From the NCBI GenBank assembly GCA_900541025.1, contig UQIL01000022.1, forward strand, positions 1 through 42,054: a DNA stretch of 42,054 bases. Reading direction: 5' to 3'. The notes under the pieces were generated by a model. It ran no database searches and had not been told where the DNA came from. It saw only the letters and a program-made list of their open reading frames with translations. The translations under genes and the position numbers were made by a program. This DNA comes from an uncultured Collinsella sp. (GTDB taxonomy: Bacteria > Actinomycetota > Coriobacteriia > Coriobacteriales > Coriobacteriaceae). Positions 8,901-16,847 of this stretch are shown here, piece after piece. How positions within the stretch are numbered: position 1 is the first letter of the stretch; every line of letters starts with the position of its first letter.

Positions 8901-9189
8901 GCGCGCGATTGGCGCGTCGAAACGCAACGTGGCCAATGTGTTTAACGCCGAGACGTTTATCGAGGGCCTCATCGCCGGCGTCTTTGCCATCGTCGTCGTG
9001 GTGCTCGTGAGCTTCCCGGTCAATGCCTGGGCGCTTGCGACCAAGCAGGTTCCCAACCTGATGAGCCTGCCCGTTCAGGACGCGCTGGTGCTCATTGGAA
9101 TCTCGGTGCTTCTGACGGTGGTTGCCGGCTTGCTGCCGGCCCGTAGCGCGTCCAAGAAAGACCCCGTGGAAGCCCTGCGCTCCGAATAA
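5941..9189 (+). CDS. MacB-type ABC exporter, ATPase fused to FtsX-like permease
   Basis: 1082 residues from ATG 5941 (GGGAGAGG at 5924-5931). The TTG at 5932 is too close to that site. The N-terminal ATPase has Walker A GPSGSGKTT (38-46), signature LSGGQMQRVAIARAL (from 142), Walker B ADEPTGALD (Glu167) and H-loop THNPE. One helix near 255-280 is followed by an extracytoplasmic region of about 650 residues. That region holds a repeat-like Asp/Leu/Gly stretch (MDLSGLDLSGLDIDLSG, near 660-680) and a long helical, Gln-rich part. Three C-terminal helices end in the FtsX signature ERKKEIGILRAIGASKRNV. MacB relatives move peptides, lipoproteins or drugs by mechanotransmission. The extracytoplasmic part is much longer than in MacB, so the substrate is open. 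Confidence 0.9.
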   Translation: MLELKDICKRYVTQSFTQVALDSVSLAFRDNEFVAILGPSGSGKTTMLNVIGGLDHFNSGDLLIDGISTKDFRDRDWDAYRNNRIGFVFQSYNLIPHQTILENVELALTLTGVGHAERRQRAREALESVGLGEHVNKRPSQLSGGQMQRVAIARALINDPEIVLADEPTGALDSTTSVQVMDLLKEVARDRLVIMVTHNPELAYQYATRIVNLADGKITDDSDPFDAAGTARREAKPTRKTSMSFVTALGLSARNLMTKKGRTAMTAFAGSIGIIGIAAILALSNGVNNYIKKVEEDTLSSYPLTISKQDYDLSSMMGGQGTAEDDGGASSASDSEDDSVEKSDKIPVVTAVKDMFASVKSNDMTSFKAWLDAGGDGIDKEVNAIQYGYGVTPVVYRTGKGDEKPVRLVPNAMTEAMSGGASSAATVSMESMGTSVFNEMIDDQSLLDSQYDVVAGHWPTSANEAVMVLSSRGTVGDYTLYSIGALEIDELNDLVNSAMTADGGVETPETAADFTYEDALSTTFKVLSPADAYRKNEETGMWTDMSGDADFMAAKVADGIDVRIVGVVRPNETANASALSPGIAYTHALTRQLMERAADSKIVQEQLAHPETDVFTGRTFDELQGEAKQGVDLGSMFSVDEAALKSAFSFDTSALSGAAGGMDLSGLDLSGLDIDLSGVGKDIDFSDIMAKTPTPDFSGIFDGLELTPEQMQQAGTLANQLFEGFLQSDQFRALTPEDLKDTSKLAAAFSAYLESDTAAQQILAQLKALGGDALAERLQQAMTDYVQKQLAPYLQQAMDQVTKTISDQIATTVSSQLKAGAAGLMGQMATQMSSSFANLASAMHVDGSAFARAIHFNMDAEDLSSLMMSYAKASKLTYDNNLTTLGYADEADPISVKIFPRDFEAKERVLDHIDAYNKQVKAAGHDEQAISYTDYMGIIMGSVTDIVNTISLVLIAFVSISLVVSSIMIGIITYISVLERKKEIGILRAIGASKRNVANVFNAETFIEGLIAGVFAIVVVVLVSFPVNAWALATKQVPNLMSLPVQDALVLIGISVLLTVVAGLLPARSASKKDPVEALRSE

Positions 9190-9218
9190 TGTGACAAAGG
9201 GACTGTCCCTTTGTCACG
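9190..9218. repeat. Family A palindromic repeat, copy 2
   Basis: TGTGACAAAGGGAC, central T, then GTCCCTTTGTCACG. It begins at the first base after the ABC exporter stop codon. Confidence 0.9.
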
Positions 9219-9227
9219 TTGGATGAA

Positions 9228-9262
9228 AAGGCGCGGGAAGGGGGTGGCCCCTCCCGCGCCTT
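9228..9262. terminator. Bidirectional terminator between convergent genes
   Basis: Stem AAGGCGCGGGAAGGGG (9228-9243) pairs with CCCCTCCCGCGCCTT (9248-9262) with one bulged base. It separates the exporter from the convergent gene ending at 9263. The flanking T and A runs are modest. Confidence 0.65.
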
Positions 9263-10396
9263 CTAGTTTGTTTTGCCCATCAGCGTGATACGGATGCTTG
9301 GATGGGTGTACTCGTCAAACTCGTCCTCGGGATCCGTATCAAACGAGTAATACGTTTTGACTGGCTCGTCACTCGTCCTGATAGAGATTCTCTCGTAGAG
9401 CGAGCCGTTCAAAAATGCCTGTCTAAACTTTTCGGGGAGCTTATGCGGTGCCAGGAGCTCGGGGCTCACCGTCTTGACGTTTACGGCTTGAACGGCAGAG
9501 AACAGCTCGTCCAGGTCGCGCTCGATGCGGGCGAGGTTGTCCTCAAGGCTCGCACTGGGGTCGACCTCTGCCGCGTAACTCACTTCCTTGAGTGTCCCCT
9601 TGTTGTCAAAGTCCAGGTAGGTATAGGCCTTTTGGGTATCGGAGTCGCCTTCGTGCAGATAGCCGCGGACGTGATAGCCGTAATCTTGATATCGCTCGTA
9701 GGGGTCATCGGCAGACACGTACTCGCATGCGGGCTCTAACGCCTTGCGGGCGATGGCGATCTGCTCGGCCGCGGCCGCGGCGTTCTCCTGCATCTCGATG
9801 TTTCCCTGCGCCAGCTGCGGGATATAGGCGCCGCACACGATTGCGAGGGGCAGCGCCACAAGCGCGACGATCCACTTTTTTGCACGGGGGACAGGCACGC
9901 CACAGGCCTCTACCATGGCCTTTGCGTTGGCAAAGCTCTCGGCAAGCACGTCTGCCGCGGTGGCGACGGCTCCTACGGCAGCGGCGACTTCTGCCGCGCC
10001 GCCCAGGTTGCGTGCGGTCTCGTTGTCGCTGTTCTTGAGCAGGCGCGCGGCGGCCTGCGTGCCAACGACGCCCGCAATCTGTGCCGAGCGATCTTTTTCG
10101 CTCTGCTCGACGGCAAGTCGGTGCTGCATTTCTCGCCACTGCTTACCGCGCATGCCAAAGCGCGGCGCGAGAGTGCAGTAGCAGAATATGATGAGCTCGA
10201 CGACGGCGAGTGCCAGGGCGGCCATCATGCCCGTGTCTTGGAATCCTTCATGATGGAAGACGATGTCGTCGATCATCTCGAAAGGAATGATCAATAAGGG
10301 CAGCACGAATGCCATGGCAAGCGCCGCACCGGCAACCTTGGGGCAGATGCAGTATCGCTGGATACGTTTGCGTTCTTCTTCGGAAAGTGTTGCCAT
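9263..10396 (-). CDS. Membrane protein of unknown function
   Basis: 377 residues, with AAGGA seven bases before ATG 10396. Two N-terminal helices (about 22-45 and 58-80) are followed by a cytoplasmic Ala-rich segment with a helical run (SEKDRSAQIAGVVGTQAAARLL, then AAEVAAAVGAVATAADVLAE). A third helix lies at about 175-195, and a soluble C-terminal domain of about 180 residues contains Tyr-rich DPYERYQDYGYHVRGY. The Ala-rich stretch is repetitive and may form a coiled helix. I recognise no family. It faces the ABC exporter convergently and lies beside the 27-residue peptide, and neither neighbour suggests a clear role. Confidence 0.75.
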   Translation of the reverse strand: MATLSEEERKRIQRYCICPKVAGAALAMAFVLPLLIIPFEMIDDIVFHHEGFQDTGMMAALALAVVELIIFCYCTLAPRFGMRGKQWREMQHRLAVEQSEKDRSAQIAGVVGTQAAARLLKNSDNETARNLGGAAEVAAAVGAVATAADVLAESFANAKAMVEACGVPVPRAKKWIVALVALPLAIVCGAYIPQLAQGNIEMQENAAAAAEQIAIARKALEPACEYVSADDPYERYQDYGYHVRGYLHEGDSDTQKAYTYLDFDNKGTLKEVSYAAEVDPSASLEDNLARIERDLDELFSAVQAVNVKTVSPELLAPHKLPEKFRQAFLNGSLYERISIRTSDEPVKTYYSFDTDPEDEFDEYTHPSIRITLMGKTN

Positions 10397-10458
10397 AGCT
10401 GATCCTTGGTGTCGTGGCGGTCGTTGTGGCGCACGGGGCGCGGGCGCATCAGTTTGAG

Positions 10459-10542
10459 CTAGCGCTGGATAAGAATATGGAGCAGGATGCCGATGCCTCC
10501 AACCGAGATGAGCGCAAGCAGAGATATCTGCGACGTGGTCAC
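10459..10542 (-). CDS. 27-residue hydrophobic membrane peptide
   Basis: A very short frame from GTG 10542 to TAG 10461-10459, with a strong AAAGGAG six bases upstream of the start. The peptide reads MTTSQISLLALISVGGIGIL followed by LHILIQR: one membrane helix with a basic C-terminal end. It lies between the unknown membrane protein (same strand, 62 bases downstream) and the P-type ATPase (opposite strand). Such peptides can be type I toxins, transporter modulators or leader products, and nothing here decides which. The ribosome site and the clean helix are the only evidence that it is a gene. Confidence 0.5.
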   Translation of the reverse strand: MTTSQISLLALISVGGIGILLHILIQR

Positions 10543-10725
10543 GACGTTCTCCTTTGGCGCGATACCGTCATATGTGACTCAGTATAGAGAATCCCGCCAT
10601 CGATGAGCTATTGCAGGGGGGCTCGATTCTCATCATTTTCCGTCTGTAGCGCACACGTGTACCTGAGTATAAATGGGTGGCAGGGCGTTTGTTCTTTGCG
10701 ACCGGCAACCGGCGCTTAAAGGGAA

Positions 10726-10754
10726 TGTGACAAAGAGACTGTCCCTTTGTCACG
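10726..10754. repeat. Family A palindromic repeat, copy 3
   Basis: Same palindrome with one left-arm change (AAAGAGAC instead of AAAGGGAC) and a final G. It lies in the 300-base gap between the small peptide gene and the P-type ATPase, a gap that otherwise holds only the promoter near 10811. Confidence 0.88.
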
Positions 10755-10810
10755 CGTAAAAGCAAGGAAGTCGCAAGGTCTGGGGCGGGGATGCTGGTAT
10801 ACGCCTCGGA

Positions 10811-10837
10811 TACAATCGAAGCCATGCTAGAAAGAGG
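10811..10837 (+). promoter_or_regulatory. -10 box and ribosome site of the P-type ATPase gene
   Basis: TACAAT at 10811-10816 is a good -10 box, with an expected RNA start near 10823. AAAGAGG at 10831-10837 precedes ATG 10843. No convincing -35 hexamer is seen. Confidence 0.5.
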
Positions 10838-10842
10838 CTCCG

Positions 10843-13287
10843 ATGATTAGAAAATCATTCTTCAACCCGTTTTCGTCGCTGCTGCTTGCACTTGCCGGCT
10901 TGGCCTTTTTGGTCGACGTCGTACCGCAGGCGCAAGGCCAGACAGGCGTGTTTGCACCCGCCGTGCTGTTTTTGATGTGGTTGGTCGGCGGCCTGGTGCG
11001 CCTGTTCTACGAAAACGAAGCCAAGCGCAGCTTCGACCGGCACATGTTTAAGGCGAACCATGCGGCCGTTTGGAAACGCGTCGACGCTTACTGGATCCAA
11101 GTCGATGCCGATCAGCTCGTGCCCGGCGATGTGATTCGCCTGTATGCCGGCATGCTCTGCCCGGTCGATGCGGTCCTTGCCAAGGGCGACCACATCCTTG
11201 TCTCCGAATCGTCGCTTACGGGCGAGAGCGGCCAGGCCGCCAAGCGGGAGGGTGATGCCGTCCGTGCTGGAACGACCATCGTTGACGGAAAGGCTTCGGC
11301 AACCGTTCTCGATCGCGTTGCCGAGGAGCCGCCCACACCGCCGCGGCGCGCTCGACTAGGCACGCAGCTTGGCGCTGGGGCCAGGAGCGTCTGTGCCGCC
11401 CTGGTAAGGTGTATGCTCATCGTGCTGCCGTTTGTCATTATGATTCGAGGTTTTGTGCTGGGCGACTGGGCGCAGGCCCTGCTGTTTGCCCTGGGCACGG
11501 CCGTTGGCCTGGTCCCCGAGATGCTGCCAGTCGTCACGAGCGTGTGTCTTTCGGGCAGTGCGCATCGCCTCAAGAACAAACAGGTCATCGTTAAAAACGT
11601 TGACGCCATGGAATCCCTTGGCTCCATGGACGTGGTGTGTGTGGACAAGACGGGTACGCTCACCGAGGACGCCGCGGTGCTCGAGTACTATACCGATATC
11701 CTGGGCAACGAAAGCGAACAAACGCTCAACCTGGCGTATTTGGAGAGTACGAGCCAGGTGGCGGCCGCCAACCAGCTCAACCGGGCCATTGTCGATGCCT
11801 GCGCCGCGCCCGAGTTGCATCTCGCCGCCAAAGACCTCACCAACGCATTTACCCTGCACGCATCTGATCCTTTCGACCACGTCACCAAGGCTTCGGGCGT
11901 TAAGCTCGATGCCACGCCTGGGGCGCTTGGTTGCCTGGGGCTGCAGGCTCGCCCTGGCAATCACTTGACCATCGTAAAGGGCGAGGTCGAAAGTGTGTGC
12001 GCTCGTTGTGCCTGGGCCGACTTTAAAGGCGAGCTCGTCCCCATGGACGCCGCGGGCCGCCAGAGCGCCTATGAGGTTGCCGAGGACATGCGTGCCGACG
12101 GCATCAAGGTCCTCGCCGTTGCCTACAGCACAGCGTCTTCGGACTGGGGCGACCTGGTGCTCTGCGGCTTTTTGGGCTTTTTCGATCGGCCCAAGGCAAG
12201 CGCTCGCGCCGCCGTGCGCGCGCTGTCCGACCTTTCCGTTGAGGTGCGCGTGCTTACCGGTGACTCGGCTTCGGTTGCCCGGTCAACCTGTTCGCGCCTG
12301 GGCATTCCTGCCGATAACGTTATCACCGGCAGCATGCTCGATGCCATGGAGGAGTCCGAGGCGCTTTTTCGCGTGGGGCGTACTCGTGTGTTTGCCGAGC
12401 TCACGCCCGCGCAAAAGGCTCATATTGTCAGTCTCATTCGGCTCTCTGGCCATACGGTCGGCTATATCGGCGATGGCGTGAACGATGTGCCGGCGCTTAC
12501 GTCGGCAGATGTCGGCATCGTTGTGGACTCGGCGGCAGCGGAATCCAAAAAGGTTGCTGATCTGGTACTGCTTGAGCGTGACCTGGGCGTGGTCGCCGAG
12601 GGCGTCAGCGAAGGCAGGACTTCGTTTGCCAACGCTTCCAAGTACATTCGCATCGCGTCGAGTTCCAACTTTGGCAATATCTGCTCGCTTGCTGCCTCGA
12701 GTATCTTCCTGCCGTTTTTGCCGGCGACCGCCGCTCAGCTGCTTTTGCTCAACCTGTGCTATGACGCCGCCTGCCTGGCGCTCTCGTGGGATAACGTCGA
12801 CGATGCGGAGATCGCTCGTTCCAAGGCATGGTCGGGCAAGGGCCTCGGCAGCTTTATGCTTCACTTTGGCTTCGCGAGTTCGGCGTTTGACGTCATCACG
12901 TTTGCCATTTTGCTTCTGGGCGTTTGCCCCGCGGTGTGCGGTGGGTCCTTTGCCACGTTGGGCGCTGCGGGCCAGGCGGCCTTTATCGCGACCTTCCAGA
13001 CCGGATGGTTGCTGGAGTGCGCTTGGACCGAATCGCTCGTGCTCCTCGTCTTGCGAGCGCGGAACGTTCGCGACGGGGGCCGGCCGTGTCGTCCGCTCGT
13101 GATAATGGTCGCCACAATGCTTATCGCCTCGGCTCTTCTCGCGCTGAGCCCTGCCGCGCAACTGCTCGGCCTTGCCACGCTGCCCATGTGGTATCTGGGC
13201 ATCGTCGCGCTGCTGAGCGTGTTGTATCTTGTTGTTGCTTCGACGATCAAGCGGGTCTATCTGGCCCGCTCGAGCAGCTTGTTCTAG
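10843..13287 (+). CDS. Short MgtA-like P-type ATPase (P3B-type paralogue)
   Basis: 814 residues. It has SLTGES in the actuator domain, the phosphorylation motif DKTGTLTE (Asp268), LTGDS, and the hinge GDGVNDVPALTSADVGI. Helix 4 reads GLVPEMLP, the P3B/MgtA-type signature, not the CPC or heavy-metal type. It is about 110 residues shorter than the MgtA encoded at 14049. The missing part is mostly the N-terminal cytosolic extension: this protein starts almost directly at the first helix pair. The nucleotide-binding region is also compact. It probably moves a divalent cation, perhaps Mg2+ import, but the ion is unproven. A winged-helix regulator gene follows after nine bases, so the two likely form one transcript. 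Confidence 0.9.
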   Translation: MIRKSFFNPFSSLLLALAGLAFLVDVVPQAQGQTGVFAPAVLFLMWLVGGLVRLFYENEAKRSFDRHMFKANHAAVWKRVDAYWIQVDADQLVPGDVIRLYAGMLCPVDAVLAKGDHILVSESSLTGESGQAAKREGDAVRAGTTIVDGKASATVLDRVAEEPPTPPRRARLGTQLGAGARSVCAALVRCMLIVLPFVIMIRGFVLGDWAQALLFALGTAVGLVPEMLPVVTSVCLSGSAHRLKNKQVIVKNVDAMESLGSMDVVCVDKTGTLTEDAAVLEYYTDILGNESEQTLNLAYLESTSQVAAANQLNRAIVDACAAPELHLAAKDLTNAFTLHASDPFDHVTKASGVKLDATPGALGCLGLQARPGNHLTIVKGEVESVCARCAWADFKGELVPMDAAGRQSAYEVAEDMRADGIKVLAVAYSTASSDWGDLVLCGFLGFFDRPKASARAAVRALSDLSVEVRVLTGDSASVARSTCSRLGIPADNVITGSMLDAMEESEALFRVGRTRVFAELTPAQKAHIVSLIRLSGHTVGYIGDGVNDVPALTSADVGIVVDSAAAESKKVADLVLLERDLGVVAEGVSEGRTSFANASKYIRIASSSNFGNICSLAASSIFLPFLPATAAQLLLLNLCYDAACLALSWDNVDDAEIARSKAWSGKGLGSFMLHFGFASSAFDVITFAILLLGVCPAVCGGSFATLGAAGQAAFIATFQTGWLLECAWTESLVLLVLRARNVRDGGRPCRPLVIMVATMLIASALLALSPAAQLLGLATLPMWYLGIVALLSVLYLVVASTIKRVYLARSSSLF

Positions 13288-13296
13288 GGCGGTTCT

Positions 13297-13779
13297 ATGC
13301 GTACCAACAGAACCAACATCGCGATTACGCCGGCCGAGGCCGCCGAGCTCAGCAGCGCGCTGTTCTCGTCTGGCAGCGCTGCCGCCCTGGAGCTCGCGCC
13401 CGTGTTTGCCGATATCGCATCGGGCAAGCTGACTGCTATCGAGCTGGCGGTTGCCGGCTCGCAGGCAAGTGCCGCCACTGGACCCATCGTTATCGGCGAG
13501 CTTTCGATCGACCTGGCCTCGCGCACCGTCAAGGTGTCGGACGCGCCGGTCTCGCTCACGCCCAAGGAGTTCGACATCCTTGCCTTTTTGGCGAGCAACC
13601 GGGGTACGGTCTTTAGCAAAGAGGAAATCTACCGGGCGGTGTGGCAAAACGAGTATCTGCTCGATGACAGCAACATCATGGCCTTCGTCCGCAAAATTCG
13701 AAAGAAGATTGAGCCCGAACCAGACAACCCCCACTACCTGCTGACTGTATGGGGCGTGGGCTACAAAATGGCCGAGTAA
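13297..13779 (+). CDS. Receiver-less OmpR/PhoB-type winged-helix regulator
   Basis: 160 residues. Residues 1-65 are Ala-rich with no phospho-acceptor receiver domain. A PhoB-type winged helix occupies about 66-160: an IGELSIDLASRTVKV strand region, LTPKEFDILAFLASNRGTVF, a recognition region near NIMAFVRKIRKKI, and the closing VWGVGYKM wing. The ribosome site is weak (GGGCGG). It lies nine bases after the short P-type ATPase gene and before mgtA. Without a receiver it cannot be controlled by phosphorylation in the usual way. It might bind DNA constitutively or answer to another signal, perhaps controlling the two ATPases. That role is inferred from position only. Confidence 0.85.
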   Translation: MRTNRTNIAITPAEAAELSSALFSSGSAAALELAPVFADIASGKLTAIELAVAGSQASAATGPIVIGELSIDLASRTVKVSDAPVSLTPKEFDILAFLASNRGTVFSKEEIYRAVWQNEYLLDDSNIMAFVRKIRKKIEPEPDNPHYLLTVWGVGYKMAE

Positions 13780-13841
13780 CGCTTCGGGTATTCGCTCCCA
13801 TCAATCCAAATAGTCACTTTGACAATCCTTGCCAAATCGCA

Positions 13842-13890
13842 AGAAAGCCGCAAGAAACCAGCCATGTGCTCGGTCTTGCGGCTTTTCTAT
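13842..13890 (+). terminator. Rho-independent terminator after the winged-helix regulator
   Basis: Arms AGAAAGCCGCAAGA (13842-13855) and TCTTGCGGCTTTTCT (13873-13887) pair over about 14 bases, and the right arm ends in TTTTCTATTCT. It separates the first ATPase operon from mgtA. Confidence 0.75.
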
Positions 13891-13918
13891 TCTGTAGACA
13901 GTCGCGGACGCGAAAGAG

Positions 13919-14020
13919 AGGTGAGGACCGTGAGCGGCAGTGACAGTACCAGTGAGGCAGAGCGATGTCTGTCAGCGCAGGTCCACCTTAATGGCGGGCG
14001 TCGCGGTTAGACGGCTCTGC
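13919..14020 (+). promoter_or_regulatory. Structured leader RNA upstream of mgtA, type unknown
   Basis: AGGTGAGGACC (13919-13929) can pair with GGTCCACCT (13980-13988), enclosing an inner stem TGACAG/CTGTCA (13941-13946 with 13969-13974). A second stem GCAGAGC/GCTCTGC (13957-13963 with 14014-14020) conflicts with the first, as in switches and attenuators. A 26-codon frame starts at GTG 13930 and ends at TAG 14008-14010. The GGTGAGG start recalls the Mg2+ M-box, but the rest of that consensus is not recognisable. A regulatory role is inferred. Confidence 0.4.
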
Positions 14021-14048
14021 ATCCGATCGACAGAACGGAGCAAGGCAA

Positions 14049-16817
14049 TTGAAGAAGCTGAATATGCGCCATACGCCATCTGCGGTTCAGGCGCAAAACG
14101 AACTAATCAGGCATCGCGCAGAGGGCCGCATCCAGCATGCAGCAACTATCCCGCTGATGGACGCCATGTCCTGGGTGGGCTCGAACCTGGGTGGTCTAGA
14201 CCGTGATGAGGTCGCGCACAGCGAGGCCGATAACGGATGCAATGTGGTCACGCGCGGCAAGAAAAAGTCGCTTGCCCGCAAGCTTGCGGATGCATTCGTC
14301 AATCCCTTTACGGCAATTCTGTTCTTCTTGTCCATTATTTCGGCAACGACGGACATGGTGTTCCCGGCGTTGTCGATGATGGGCAGCACGCCGGAGGACT
14401 TTGACCCACTGACGGTGATCATCATCACCACGATGGTGGTGCTTTCGGGCACGCTGCGCTATGTCCAGGAAGAGCGCAGCGGCAATGCGGCCGAAAAGCT
14501 GCTCGACATGATCACGACCACCGTGACGGTCACCCGCAAGGATGCCCCCAGGACCGAGATTCCCATCGACGACGTGGTGGTCGGCGACATCGTGCATCTG
14601 TCCGCCGGCGACATGATTCCCGCCGACGTGAGGATTATCGAGGCCAAGGACCTCTTTGTGAGTCAGGCCAGCCTGACGGGCGAGAGCGAGCCGGTCGAGA
14701 AGGTCCCCGCGACCTGCACCGAGTCCGATTCGGCCACGTCGTTCGAGAATATTGCCCTCATGGGTAGCAATGTGATCTCGGGCAGCGCGACGGCGCTCGT
14801 GTTTAGTGTGGGCGAGCAGACCCTGTTTGGTTCCATGGCGTCGAGCCTGTCCGATGACGCTGTGGAGACGAGCTTTTCCAAGGGCGTCAACAGCGTCTCG
14901 TGGGTGCTCATCCGCTTTATGATGGTTATGGTTCCGTTTGTCTTTTTGATCAACGGCGTTACGAAGGGCAATTGGCTCGATGCCGGCCTATTCGCCATCA
15001 GCATTGCCGTGGGTCTGACTCCCGAGATGCTGCCCATGATTGTTACCACGTGTCTTGCCAAGGGCGCCGTGGCCATGAGTAAAAAGCAGACGATCGTTAA
15101 GAACCTCAACTCGATTCAAAACTTTGGCGCGATGGACGTGCTGTGCACCGACAAGACCGGCACGCTTACGCAGGACCAGGTGGTGCTGGAGTATCACTGG
15201 AATATCGACGGCCGGGAGGATTCGCGCGTTTTGCGCCATGCCTACCTCAACAGCTATTTCCAGACGGGCTACAAGAATCTGATGGATCTGGCGATCATCA
15301 AGTGCACGGAGGAAGAGGAGCAAAACGACCCGAGTCTCACCGATCTTTCCGAGGCCTACGTGAAGGTCGATGAGGTGCCGTTCGACTTTGCGCGCCGTCG
15401 CCTCACCACGGTGGTGCGCGATCGCAGCGGCAAGACCCAGATGGTTACCAAGGGCGCGGTCGAGGAGATGCTCTCGGTGTGCTCGCATGCCGAGATCGAC
15501 GGCGGCGTTCATGTGCTGGATGACGAGGTGCGCGAGCGCATCCTGGCAACAGTTGCCGACCTTAATGACGACGGTTTCCGCGTACTGGCGATTGCTCAAA
15601 AGTCCAACCCGTCACCCGCCGGCGCCTTTAGCGCCGAGGATGAGCGCGACATGGTCCTAATCGGCTACCTGGCCTTTTTGGATCCGCCCAAAGAGTCGAC
15701 GGCCGATGCCATCGAGGCGCTGCGCAATCACGGCGTCGCCACCAAGATTTTGACCGGCGACAACGAGAAGGTCACGCGTACCATTTGCAAGCAGGTGGGG
15801 CTGCAAGTCAACAACATGCTGCTCGGCAGCGACATCGCTGGCATGGATGACGCCGAGCTCGCTCGCCGGGCCGAGGACGTGCAGGTCTTCGCCAAGCTCA
15901 CGCCCAATCAAAAATCGCGCGTAGTTTCCGTCCTGCGTGCGAACGGGCATGTGGTGGGCTATATGGGCGACGGTATCAACGACGCCTCTGCCATGAAGTC
16001 GTCCGACATCGGCATCTCGGTCGACACGGCCGTCGACGTTGCCAAGGAGTCCGCCGACATCATTTTGCTCGAGAAGGATTTGATGGTGCTCGAGGAGGGC
16101 ATCATCGAGGGGCGCAAGACCTACGCCAACATGATCAAGTACATCAAGATGACCGCAAGCTCCAACTTCGGCAATATGTTCAGCGTGCTTGCCGCATCCG
16201 CCCTGCTGCCGTTTTTGCCGATGATGAGCATCCAGCTGATCCTGCTCAACCTGATCTATGACTGCAGCTGCCTGGCGATTCCCTGGGACAACGTGGACGA
16301 GGAGTTCCTGCGCGTGCCGCGTACCTGGGACGCTTCGAGTGTTGGCAGGTTCATGATCTGGATCGGGCCCACCAGCTCCATCTTCGACTTTATGACCTAT
16401 ATCTTTATGTACTTCGTTTTCTGCCCCCTGTTCGTGAGCCATGGCGTGCTGTTCAACGACCTGGCGAGCGTCTACTCGGGCGCCGCGCTGGAGCAGATGC
16501 AGCTGGCCTACATCGCGCTGTTCCAGGCTGGATGGTTCGTCGAGTCTATGTGGAGCCAGACGCTGGTCATCCACATGATCCGTACGCCTAAGTTGCCGTT
16601 TATCCAGAGCCGTGCCTCGGCTCCGGTGATGCTGCTCACGATGACGGGCATCGCGCTGCTCACGCTGATCCCGTTTAGCCCGCTTGGCCCCACGCTGGGT
16701 CTGGGCGCCCTGCCTGTCGAGTACTTCTTGTTCCTGATTCCGTGCATCTTGCTGTACATGGCGCTGGCGACAAGCCTTAAGAAGGCCTACGTCAAGCGCT
16801 ACGGCGAGCTGCTGTAG
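14049..16817 (+). CDS. mgtA: Mg2+-importing P-type ATPase MgtA
   Basis: 922 residues, close to the usual MgtA length. Start TTG 14049 has GGAG at 14037-14040 (eight-base spacing); the in-frame ATG at 14064 is an alternative. It has an actuator motif SLTGES, phosphorylation motif DKTGTLTQ (Asp368), LTGDN and GDGINDASAMKSSDIGIS. Helix 4 reads GLTPEMLPMI, and the C-terminal membrane region has the six expected helices, including SIQLILLNLIYDCSCLAIPWD. MgtA brings Mg2+ into the cell down its gradient using ATP. It follows a structured leader RNA and precedes a 51-residue membrane protein gene. It is the longer partner of the short paralogue at 10843, which suggests duplication and divergence or separate ions. 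Confidence 0.96.
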   Translation: MKKLNMRHTPSAVQAQNELIRHRAEGRIQHAATIPLMDAMSWVGSNLGGLDRDEVAHSEADNGCNVVTRGKKKSLARKLADAFVNPFTAILFFLSIISATTDMVFPALSMMGSTPEDFDPLTVIIITTMVVLSGTLRYVQEERSGNAAEKLLDMITTTVTVTRKDAPRTEIPIDDVVVGDIVHLSAGDMIPADVRIIEAKDLFVSQASLTGESEPVEKVPATCTESDSATSFENIALMGSNVISGSATALVFSVGEQTLFGSMASSLSDDAVETSFSKGVNSVSWVLIRFMMVMVPFVFLINGVTKGNWLDAGLFAISIAVGLTPEMLPMIVTTCLAKGAVAMSKKQTIVKNLNSIQNFGAMDVLCTDKTGTLTQDQVVLEYHWNIDGREDSRVLRHAYLNSYFQTGYKNLMDLAIIKCTEEEEQNDPSLTDLSEAYVKVDEVPFDFARRRLTTVVRDRSGKTQMVTKGAVEEMLSVCSHAEIDGGVHVLDDEVRERILATVADLNDDGFRVLAIAQKSNPSPAGAFSAEDERDMVLIGYLAFLDPPKESTADAIEALRNHGVATKILTGDNEKVTRTICKQVGLQVNNMLLGSDIAGMDDAELARRAEDVQVFAKLTPNQKSRVVSVLRANGHVVGYMGDGINDASAMKSSDIGISVDTAVDVAKESADIILLEKDLMVLEEGIIEGRKTYANMIKYIKMTASSNFGNMFSVLAASALLPFLPMMSIQLILLNLIYDCSCLAIPWDNVDEEFLRVPRTWDASSVGRFMIWIGPTSSIFDFMTYIFMYFVFCPLFVSHGVLFNDLASVYSGAALEQMQLAYIALFQAGWFVESMWSQTLVIHMIRTPKLPFIQSRASAPVMLLTMTGIALLTLIPFSPLGPTLGLGALPVEYFLFLIPCILLYMALATSLKKAYVKRYGELL

Positions 16818-16847
16818 TGGGGGATTGATGCAGAAAGGAGCGTTTGC

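Noticed and set aside
10568..10825. 85-codon minus-strand frame across the family A repeat
   Set aside because: It translates through the palindrome, has no ribosome site, and its residues lack any domain or hydrophobic pattern.
12283..13734. 483-codon minus-strand frame across the first P-type ATPase and the regulator gene
   Set aside because: Antisense shadow with low-complexity Arg/Gln/His content; the plus strand has all the P-type motifs.
13919..14048. M-box (Mg2+) riboswitch in the mgtA leader
   Set aside because: Only the GGTGAGG start resembles the consensus; the conserved GCCAATGGGTC-like core and later motifs are not visible. Kept as an unclassified leader.
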